42,001 bases of DNA from Lactobacillus kefiranofaciens (GTDB taxonomy: Bacteria > Bacillota > Bacilli > Lactobacillales > Lactobacillaceae). Below are positions 21,046 through 27,395 of the stretch, piece by piece. Under the pieces are notes generated by a model. That model saw only the letters and a list, made by a program, of their open reading frames with translations. It was not told the DNA's origin and made no database searches. Position numbers and translations under genes: made by a program. The stretch covers positions 1-42,001 of the forward strand of contig NZ_FMXC01000019.1 in assembly GCF_900103655.1 (NCBI RefSeq), given 5' to 3'. Every line of letters begins with the position of its first letter. The first letter of the stretch is position 1.

Positions 21046-21083
21046 CAAAAAAGAGCAGCCTTTACTTGCGGCTACTCTTTTTC
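21046..21083 (-). terminator. Terminator between the two oppA genes
   Basis: Minus-strand AAAGAGTAGCC pairs with GGCTGCTCTTT (one G-T pair), followed by a T-run near 21050-21047. Partial termination here would make the upstream oppA copy more abundant than the downstream one. Confidence 0.75.
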
Positions 21084-21101
21084 AAAGAACAATTAACTTA
21101 T

Positions 21102-22733
21102 CTAGTTACCTGATACGTAGGCACTCTTGAAGTTGTAGTTCAAACCGGCACCGTTGTAAACGATTCCCTTGATGTCTGGACGTACAAGCCAAGCTTCAGT
21201 CTTGTAGTAAAGAGGTGCGATTCCTTCTTCGTTAAGCAAGATCTTTTCAGCCTTTTCCAAATCATTCCAACGCTTAGTAGTGTCAGCAGTAGTCTTAGAA
21301 TCAGCAATCAGCTTATCGTATTGAGCGTTGCTCCACTTACCATTGTTGTTAACGTTCTTGCTGGTAAACAAGTCAACGAATGAAATTGGGTCGGCGAAAT
21401 CGGCTGACCAACCTGAGATAACCATATCGAAGTTACCATTAGTTGAACGGTTCAGACGAGTCTTGAATGGAACGTTAGATACTGAAACCTTCATACCCTT
21501 CAAGTTTTCTTCTAATTGACTTTGAAGAGTTTCAGTAGTCTTTTGACCTGAGTCGGTATCATCTGACAAGATTGAGAAGGAAACGCTCTTCACGCCTAAC
21601 TCCTTTAAGGCCTTCTTGTAAAGCTTCTTAGCATCAGTTGGGTTGTAAGAAGCACTTTCCTTATCGCCAACTACTTCAGACCAATCCTTGCCATCATGGT
21701 TAACAACACCCTTAGAAGTTAAACTATCTGCTGGAGTGTTAGAACCACCTAACGCATTAGCTAAAGCCTTTCTGTTAATTGACATTGAAATAGCTTTACG
21801 CAAGTTTTCGTTTTTAAAGATCTTTCTCTTTTGGTTGTATTGAATATAGAATGTTGCAGCCGTATCGCGCAATGTGTAGCCTGCATTGTGCTTCAAGTTC
21901 TTAGTTTGTTGTGCGTCTAAGATAGTTGCATCAAGCTTGTTTGATTGGTACAAGTTGTACGCTGTTGAAGGCGTCTTTTGTACGCTGTAGTTAATTGCAT
22001 TAAGCTTAACATTCTTCTTGTCCCAATAATTCTTGTTCTTTTCAAGCTTCCATGACAAGTTAGAACCAGTCCAGCCCTTTTGAACGAACGGGCCGTTGAA
22101 AGCAGTAGTCTTAGATGAAGTACCATACTTAGAACCATTCGCTTCAACTACCTTTTGGTTCTGTGGGAAGAATAATGGGAAGCCCATTAACAACTTGAAG
22201 TATGGAATTCGCTTATCCAAAGTTACGACCAACTTATCGTCGCCCACAGCCTTAATACCTAGGCTATTAACTGGGGCCTTGCCTGCAGAAATCTTAGATG
22301 CGTTGTGAATTCCTTCAAATAAGTAGGCATATTGTGAAGCCGTCTTAGGGTTAACTGTTCTACGCCAGGAATAAACAAAGTCCTTAGCAGTTAACTTGTC
22401 ACCATTGGACCACTTAGATGGACGCAAAGTGAAAGTCCAAGTCTTGCCGTCGTTAGAAACTTTGGTACTGGTTGCCAAGGCGTTTTCAACTTTAGAATTC
22501 TTGCCCAAACGGTACAAGCCTTCTTCAACGTTACCTAATTGGTTAAAACTAGTTACATCTGTTGCCTTAGAAATATCCATAGTTGGAATTTCAGCTGAAT
22601 CCATCCAATTAATCGTCTTCTTGGATGAACTTGATGAACTAGACGAATTATTACTATTGCCACCACAAGCTGCTAACGTGGAGCCAGCGATTAAGACTGT
22701 TGCTCCTGCAGCAAATAACTTGGTAAACTTCAT
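21102..22733 (-). CDS. oppA: Oligopeptide-binding lipoprotein OppA (copy 2, promoter-proximal)
   Basis: Second SBP_bac_5 lipoprotein, 543 residues, with signal peptide MKFTKLFAAGATVLIAGS, lipobox LAAC (Cys23) and a serine-rich linker (SSSSSSSS). It keeps the family motif WSNGDKLTAKDFVYSW and the C-terminal NGAGLNYNFKSAYV. Differences from copy 1 are spread over the ligand-binding lobes, which suggests distinct peptide preference, though this is inference. It is the first gene after a strong promoter and is transcribed toward copy 1, guaB and oppBCDF. Confidence 0.94.
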   Translation of the reverse strand: MKFTKLFAAGATVLIAGSTLAACGGNSNNSSSSSSSSKKTINWMDSAEIPTMDISKATDVTSFNQLGNVEEGLYRLGKNSKVENALATSTKVSNDGKTWTFTLRPSKWSNGDKLTAKDFVYSWRRTVNPKTASQYAYLFEGIHNASKISAGKAPVNSLGIKAVGDDKLVVTLDKRIPYFKLLMGFPLFFPQNQKVVEANGSKYGTSSKTTAFNGPFVQKGWTGSNLSWKLEKNKNYWDKKNVKLNAINYSVQKTPSTAYNLYQSNKLDATILDAQQTKNLKHNAGYTLRDTAATFYIQYNQKRKIFKNENLRKAISMSINRKALANALGGSNTPADSLTSKGVVNHDGKDWSEVVGDKESASYNPTDAKKLYKKALKELGVKSVSFSILSDDTDSGQKTTETLQSQLEENLKGMKVSVSNVPFKTRLNRSTNGNFDMVISGWSADFADPISFVDLFTSKNVNNNGKWSNAQYDKLIADSKTTADTTKRWNDLEKAEKILLNEEGIAPLYYKTEAWLVRPDIKGIVYNGAGLNYNFKSAYVSGN

Positions 22734-22788
22734 ATTATTGCTCCTCTCGTTTATGATAAAATTAATAGAATTTCTTAAGTTGTTTATA

Positions 22789-22817
22789 AGTATATATGAT
22801 CAAAAATCATTTTTCAA
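22789..22817 (-). promoter_or_regulatory. Promoter of the tandem oppA genes
   Basis: Minus-strand TTGAAA (22817-22812), 17-bp spacer, TATACT (22794-22789), with AT-rich DNA upstream that could act as an UP element. The ATG follows 55 nt downstream, with SD GAGAGGAG. Confidence 0.7.
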
Positions 22818-22849
22818 GTTTATTTTAATTATATTTTTAATTTTTAAAT

Positions 22850-22888
22850 AAAAAAATAAGCCCCAATGCTACTGCATCAAGGCTTATT
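22850..22888 (-). terminator. Terminator after the HD-domain gene
   Basis: Minus-strand AATAAGCC (22888-22881) pairs with GGCTTATT (22862-22855) around an 18-nt loop and runs into a T-tract. It isolates the HD gene from the oppA promoter. Confidence 0.75.
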
Positions 22889-22903
22889 AAATATTAAATT
22901 ATT

Positions 22904-23557
22904 TTAAACATTCCACTCATCCATAAACTCTTGAACAAAGTTTTTCATGTAATCTGTCCTTCGCTGTGCTTCTTTTTTAGCCGCTGGCGTGTTCATATAA
23001 TTAATTAAATGAAAAAGCTTCTCATAAAAATGATTAATCGTAGTTTCTACATGAGTACGATACTGATCATGACTCACTAATTTAGCCGGCTTAATCTTAG
23101 GATCATAGATCTTATTGCCATGCTTGCCACCATAGGTAAAAGCACGCGCGATGCCAATTGCACCAAGACTTTCCAAACGATCGGCGTCTTGCACATATTG
23201 ACCAGACAAGGGCAAGTGATAATGATGCTCAATATTGGCGGAAAAAGACATGTGCTGAATGGTAAATAAAATATCCCAGACTTCAAGATCATTAAAGCCC
23301 ACCTGAGGCAAAAGATCTTTGATCTCTTCAACTACTTTTTCTGGATCAGCGCAAATTTTTTCATCAATCGTGTCATGCAAATAACCCGCACTTTTAATAA
23401 TCGCCACTTCACGGCTATCCTCATGAGCTGAGTCATGATCGGCTAGATACATTTTAGTAGCTAACTTGGCAACGCGTTCGCCATGATAAAAATCATGACC
23501 TGTTTTCTCATCTTTTAAATGATTTTTAGTAAATGCAATAACCTGACTGATATTCAT
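22904..23557 (-). CDS. HD-domain phosphohydrolase
   Basis: A 217-residue metal-dependent HD-superfamily hydrolase. The metal ligands appear in order: His in HDFYHGERV (about residue 20-28), the HD pair in GYLHDTIDE (about 68-76), a further His pair region (IEHHYH) and the last Asp in QDADRLESLGA. The E. coli YedJ/YpgQ-like subgroup has this layout and nucleotide-type substrates are suspected, but no substrate can be read here. The start is ATG 23557, which overlaps the stop of the upstream peptidase as TAATG; an earlier in-frame ATG at 23605 lies inside that gene and was rejected. Translationally coupled to the peptidase. Confidence 0.85.
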   Translation of the reverse strand: MNISQVIAFTKNHLKDEKTGHDFYHGERVAKLATKMYLADHDSAHEDSREVAIIKSAGYLHDTIDEKICADPEKVVEEIKDLLPQVGFNDLEVWDILFTIQHMSFSANIEHHYHLPLSGQYVQDADRLESLGAIGIARAFTYGGKHGNKIYDPKIKPAKLVSHDQYRTHVETTINHFYEKLFHLINYMNTPAAKKEAQRRTDYMKNFVQEFMDEWNV

Positions 23558-24870
23558 TATGCCATTGAGTCCCATGCTTCTACTGGGGTAGCTTCGCCAT
23601 TCCAAATTTTAACTAATTTTTCTGGGATGTATTGCTTCTTAACTACTACCTTAAAGAGATATTCATTGAACCAATCGTCGTCCATCACGAAGTAGCCTTT
23701 TTCGCCAACCTTACTGCCCCAAGAATTTTCAATTTTCCATTGACGCGGCTTGCCGTCAACTACATCAACGCCGACTAAAGTCATAGCATGAGTTGAACCA
23801 GATGCACCGGTTTGCAAACGGGCCTTCTTATCGAGCTTAGTTTCAATATCAAAAATTGCGTCAGTTTGATAAAGTCCTTTAGACAAAATACCCTTTTGGC
23901 GATCACTATCTTTGCCTACATCACAACCAAACCAAATGGTCTCACCGGCTTCAAGCTGCTTGATTGCGGCTTGCTTCAAGTTGTCGATTTCAGTATTCAA
24001 AAAGTGAACTGGCGTACCGCCTTCGACATTGTCTTCAAATGGCAAGGCATACAATTTATCGAATTCATGATCAGGTGCATTGAACAAAACAATGTAGTCA
24101 TCCAGATCATCGGTAAAGTAATTGTGGAAAAAGTCCAATGGCGTTAAGTTGCCATCAAAATGATACTTGCCATCATCATCCTTAAATTCCAAGTCAAACT
24201 TTTGGACAGGTTCACCAAAGGCAATCACGGCCATGCGATAAACTTCGCTTAAGAATTCTTGCCGCTTTTCTTCAATTTTATCAGTCTTGCCAGCTTGAGC
24301 TAATTTACGTAAAACTAAACCATCTTCACGCAGCTTTATGTTCAAAGCTCGGTTGAAAGCCGCAGTGTTGTTGGCAGTAAAGCTTTCATCTTGAGCGTAG
24401 GTTGGCACCAAGCCATATTTTCTTACCAATGAAATAGCCATGGCCCATTGTCCACCATCGGTGTCAGGGCCTTGCATATAAGAATGCACTGTTCTGTCGT
24501 CTAATGGCTTATCTGCAGTATTTAAAATATTGTCGAAGAAGATGTTTGCTCTTTCGATTCTATCCCAGAAGAAGAGATAGTTTTGTGAAAAAGTAAAGTT
24601 CTTGGCATTATATTTTTTAGCAAAGCCATGACGCAAAGTATTTAAGGCTGCAAATAACCAGCAACGACCTGATTGCTTCTGATCCGTTACATTGTCTGTG
24701 GGAATTTCAATTGAAAACGTGCGGTTTAATTTTCTAACGCCTTCAGTGTTAAAGCTGGCCTTTTGAACGCCGTTGTTAACGACTGCTAATTCCGCCACGC
24801 GGTTTTGCGGCTTCTGTTCATAATCTTGCTTAAATTGGACAATTTCTGCCATTGTAAGTTCGTGCTTCAT
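23557..24870 (-). CDS. C1B-family thiol peptidase, PepE/PepG-like paralogue
   Basis: A second bleomycin-hydrolase-type peptidase, 437 residues from ATG 24870 (MKHELTMAE), chosen because AAAGGA lies 7 nt before it; an upstream ATG at 24900 lacks an SD. Catalytic Cys70 (SGRCWLF), His in STHAMTLVGV and Asn in KIENSWG are all present, and the C-terminus ends AWDSMA as in PepE/PepG-type enzymes. It resembles the PepE at 12530 over its full length but is clearly diverged. It lies directly downstream of tRNA-Thr with no terminator between them and is coupled to the HD hydrolase. Confidence 0.88.
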   Translation of the reverse strand: MKHELTMAEIVQFKQDYEQKPQNRVAELAVVNNGVQKASFNTEGVRKLNRTFSIEIPTDNVTDQKQSGRCWLFAALNTLRHGFAKKYNAKNFTFSQNYLFFWDRIERANIFFDNILNTADKPLDDRTVHSYMQGPDTDGGQWAMAISLVRKYGLVPTYAQDESFTANNTAAFNRALNIKLREDGLVLRKLAQAGKTDKIEEKRQEFLSEVYRMAVIAFGEPVQKFDLEFKDDDGKYHFDGNLTPLDFFHNYFTDDLDDYIVLFNAPDHEFDKLYALPFEDNVEGGTPVHFLNTEIDNLKQAAIKQLEAGETIWFGCDVGKDSDRQKGILSKGLYQTDAIFDIETKLDKKARLQTGASGSTHAMTLVGVDVVDGKPRQWKIENSWGSKVGEKGYFVMDDDWFNEYLFKVVVKKQYIPEKLVKIWNGEATPVEAWDSMA

Positions 24871-24929
24871 AGGATTTCCTTTCTCGTAATCATCATTCAA
24901 ATGTTACTGTCATTTTAGCATTATTTTTA

Positions 24930-25002
24930 AGCCGCTTCCCAGGTTTGAACTGGGAACCTCCTCCTTACCACGGCGGTGCTCTACCTATTGAGCTAAAGCG
25001 GC
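24930..25002 (-). tRNA. tRNA-Thr (anticodon GGU)
   Basis: Read on the minus strand: acceptor GCCGCTT pairs with AAGCGGC, D stem GCTC/GAGC, anticodon loop GTGGTAA giving GGT, T stem CCCAG/CTGGG with loop TTCAAAC. CCA is not encoded. The anticodon stem CCGCC/GGAGG has a central G-A mispair (29-41), and base 32 is G where a pyrimidine is usual. It could be a weakened copy or a real variant. Confidence 0.9.
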
Positions 25003-25008
25003 GTCTTT

Positions 25009-25017
25009 ATTGTATCA
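25009..25017 (-). promoter_or_regulatory. Extended -10 promoter of tRNA-Thr
   Basis: Minus-strand TGATACAAT (TG-N-TACAAT) ends 7 nt before the tRNA. No -35 match is seen. The box overlaps the T-run of the preceding terminator. Confidence 0.45.
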
Positions 25018-25060
25018 AAAAAGGCGAAGACATTCATTTCGAATATCTTTGCCCTTTTAT
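25014..25060 (-). terminator. Terminator after the small SLAP-like gene
   Basis: On the minus strand a long imperfect stem (AAAAGGGCAAAGATATTCG with CGAATGTCTTCGCC-type complement, closing at 25058 and 25017) is followed by TTTTTT. Confidence 0.6.
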
Positions 25061-25121
25061 TTTTCCTAATCCAAGAGTCCAGAAATAATAAATAGTTAGA
25101 GATTATTAACTCTTAAGTTAT

Positions 25122-25478
25122 TTAGTTCTTAACAACATCCTTGCTGTTCAACCATTGCTTCTTGCTAATTCTAATGATCTTTTTCTTGTTGACTTTCTTA
25201 ACAGCTTTTGCTGTGTAAGTTGAGCCCATAGCAACTTTCTTGCCGGTTTTCTTAGCGTTCTTGTTGTAAACAGCGACTTTTTGATTCTTCGTGTCTTTAA
25301 CAACTACGAAAAGCTTATCGCCTTTCTTAATTGATGGTCTAGTTGGAGCAACTTCAGCAGTTCCCAATTTTGAGGCGTTGAATGAAGTTGCTTGCACACC
25401 ACAAGTGCAAATTCCAACTAAACTTAAACCGATTACTAAACTTGAAACAACCTTTAAAACTTTTCTTGATTCTAACAT
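25122..25478 (-). CDS. Small secreted SLAP-like protein
   Basis: A 118-residue protein with an N-terminal signal peptide (hydrophobic SSLVIGLSLVGICTCGVQA, probable cleavage after VQA near residue 30) and a very basic mature part. Residues about 65-115 (KVAVYNKNAKKTGKKVAMG, then YTAKAVKKVNKKKIIRIS) resemble one SLAP repeat, the domain that holds proteins on the S-layer/cell wall in acidophilus-group lactobacilli. It has no enzymatic domain. SD AAAGAGG. Monocistronic with its own terminator. Function unknown; a wall-bound structural or accessory protein is plausible. Confidence 0.7.
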   Translation of the reverse strand: MLESRKVLKVVSSLVIGLSLVGICTCGVQATSFNASKLGTAEVAPTRPSIKKGDKLFVVVKDTKNQKVAVYNKNAKKTGKKVAMGSTYTAKAVKKVNKKKIIRISKKQWLNSKDVVKN

Positions 25479-25522
25479 TTTAATAACCTCTTTCTATTTA
25501 CTTATTTCCTCGATCCACCTTT

Positions 25523-25531
25523 ACTATAACA
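25523..25531 (-). promoter_or_regulatory. Extended -10 promoter of the small SLAP-like gene
   Basis: Minus-strand TGTTATAGT (TG-N-TATAGT) lies 45 nt before the ATG. The -35 region is poor, as expected for an extended -10 type. Confidence 0.45.
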
Positions 25532-25534
25532 TCT

Positions 25535-25838
25535 TTTATCTAAAAGTAAGCAGGATTGTGATTACTTTCACAGCTTTTCTTTAAAAAGATAGATTTTAGT
25601 GACTAGCTCTATACCAATATCCGTCAATTATATACAAGGATATTATACCAGTGATAAAGTTAACTATATTCAAATCATATAGTATTAATGTGAATTTGTG
25701 AAATAATCAACACTACATTTAGGGGCTATTAATGCACAATATTAAATAACAAATTATTAATTTTATGCTTCAATTAGATTTTTTTAAGCTTTTAAGCATC
25801 TATGTATTACTTAAAAATCGTATAGTTACATTTAATTA
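25535..25838. other. AT-rich intergenic region, no gene seen
   Basis: About 300 bp of strongly AT-rich sequence between the SLAP-like gene's promoter and the tyrS terminator. I see no open frame with an SD, no tRNA-like fold and no convincing promoter pair. It may be a relic of lost genes. Confidence 0.5.
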
Positions 25839-25839
25839 C

Positions 25840-25867
25840 AAAAAAAGAAGCCTCTCAGCTTCTTTTT
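25840..25867 (-). terminator. Terminator after tyrS
   Basis: Minus-strand AAGAAGC, 6-nt loop, GCTTCTT, then T-run; six bases after the tyrS stop. Confidence 0.85.
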
Positions 25868-25872
25868 CATAT

Positions 25873-27135
25873 CTATTTGATCGTGACTAAAGTATACTTT
25901 CTCTTACCTTTACGGATAATGACGTACTTACCATCAAATGCACTGGATGGATCTACATCAAAGTCTACGCTCTGTTCACGATCACCGTTTACGTAAATCG
26001 CACCGTTCTTGATATCTTCACGTGCTTGACGCTTAGAAGGTTCAATCTTGGTGTCAACTAAGAAATCAACCAGGTTCTTCTCTTCACTACCAGCTTCAGC
26101 GCTCGGAGCATTCTTCAAGCCTTGTTCAATTTGCGTTACCGATAAGTTCTTGATATTGCCTGAGAACAATGCATCGGTAATCATTTGTGCTTCCTTTAAG
26201 CCAGCTTCACCATGAACGAACTTAGTAACTTCTTCGGCCAAACGCTTTTGAGCGGCACGCTTCCAAGGTTCCTTCTTAGTCTTTTCAGCCAGGTCTTCAA
26301 TCTCTTCCCGGCTAAGGAAGGTGAAGTACTTCAGGTACTTAACCACGTCGCGGTCATCTTGATTGATCCAGAATTGGTAGAATTCGTAAGGACTAGTCTT
26401 TTCAGGGTCAAGCCAAACGGCACCACCAGCTGACTTGCCAAACTTGGTACCATCTGCTTTAAGCATCAAAGGAATAGTCAAACCAAAGGCTGGACGATCT
26501 GCACCTTTAAGTTTGTGAATTAAATCGATTCCGGCAGTAATATTGCCCCATTGGTCACTACCACCAATTTGCAATTGAACACCGTTATCCTTGTTCAAGT
26601 GGTAAAAGTCAATGGCTTGCAAAATTTGGTAAGTAAATTCAGTAAATGAAATACCATTCTCCAGACGGCTAGCAACAACATCCTTATTGATCATGTTGTT
26701 AACTTGGAAGAACTTGCCGTAGTCGCGCAAGAAATCGATCAAGTTAAGCTTGCCTAGCCATTCCGCGTTGTTTTTAATTTCAAAGTTTTCTGTACCAAAT
26801 AGCTTCTTCATTTGGTTAGTTAAGCATTCTTCATTGTGCTTAACTTGAGCAGCAGTTTGCAAAACTCGTTCAGTCTTACGACCTGATGGGTCACCAATTG
26901 AACCAGTACCACCACCGATTAAAATTACTGGGTGGTAGCCAGCCATTTGAAATCTCTTCAAAATCATAAACGGAATCAGGTGACCAATGTGCAGTGAGTC
27001 ACCGGTTGGGTCAGTACCACAGTACAAAGCTAAGTCATCGTGTTCAACTAAGTACTTGCGCAAACCTTCTTCATCGGTTTCTTGATTAATGGCACCGCGC
27101 CATTTTAAGTCTTCTAAAATATCAAATTTTGCCAT
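25873..27135 (-). CDS. tyrS: Tyrosine--tRNA ligase
   Basis: Charges tRNA-Tyr. From ATG 27135 (MAKFDILEDL), preceded by GGAGG, the protein has 420 residues, the usual length for the TyrS form with a C-terminal S4 domain. The HIGH motif appears as LHIGH (about residues 47-51) and the KMSKS equivalent as KFGKS. The S4 RNA-binding domain covers about 350-415 (PSKRQAREDIKNGAIYVNG). An upstream ATG at 27195 falls inside the T-box terminator and was rejected. A tyrosine T-box leader precedes it. Confidence 0.96.
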   Translation of the reverse strand: MAKFDILEDLKWRGAINQETDEEGLRKYLVEHDDLALYCGTDPTGDSLHIGHLIPFMILKRFQMAGYHPVILIGGGTGSIGDPSGRKTERVLQTAAQVKHNEECLTNQMKKLFGTENFEIKNNAEWLGKLNLIDFLRDYGKFFQVNNMINKDVVASRLENGISFTEFTYQILQAIDFYHLNKDNGVQLQIGGSDQWGNITAGIDLIHKLKGADRPAFGLTIPLMLKADGTKFGKSAGGAVWLDPEKTSPYEFYQFWINQDDRDVVKYLKYFTFLSREEIEDLAEKTKKEPWKRAAQKRLAEEVTKFVHGEAGLKEAQMITDALFSGNIKNLSVTQIEQGLKNAPSAEAGSEEKNLVDFLVDTKIEPSKRQAREDIKNGAIYVNGDREQSVDFDVDPSSAFDGKYVIIRKGKRKYTLVTIK

Positions 27136-27148
27136 AATTTCCTCCAAT

Positions 27149-27365
27149 AAAAAACGTCCCTTGATCCTATCGATCAAGGGACGACTAATTATCATCTTTT
27201 AGCCGTGGTACCACCCACGTTCATGCCAAATTGGCATCTTATTACAGTTGATAAAGGAACTATCCTAATCGTATTTCGTCAAGATCGGCCTGCCTAGCTC
27301 ACACCTACCGCTAGTTCTCTGAACGCTGAGCCGATTTGCTACTTATTTGTTAATTACGATATTAA
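27149..27365 (-). promoter_or_regulatory. T-box leader of tyrS
   Basis: The minus strand carries the T-box sequence GTGGGTGGTACCACGG (about 27219-27204), the part that binds the uncharged tRNA acceptor end. It is followed by a strong terminator: CGTCCCTTGATC and its complement (27183-27172 with 27166-27155) and a T6 run. The upstream part forms a stem I region (about 27345-27260). A TAC triplet at 27273-27271, followed by G in a loop-like stretch, is the candidate tyrosine specifier codon. Uncharged tRNA-Tyr would switch the leader to antitermination. Confidence 0.92.
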
Positions 27366-27395
27366 CGAGAAAAATTGATTTAGTCAACTATAATT

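Noticed and set aside
22600-22670. Serine-coding repeat near the OppA N-terminus as a possible short tandem repeat locus
   Set aside because: It codes for a normal flexible lipoprotein linker and has no regular unit beyond a few codons.
22396-22851. Open frame of 151 codons on the plus strand opposite oppA and its promoter
   Set aside because: Leucine- and serine-rich shadow of the OppA signal peptide and linker, with no SD.
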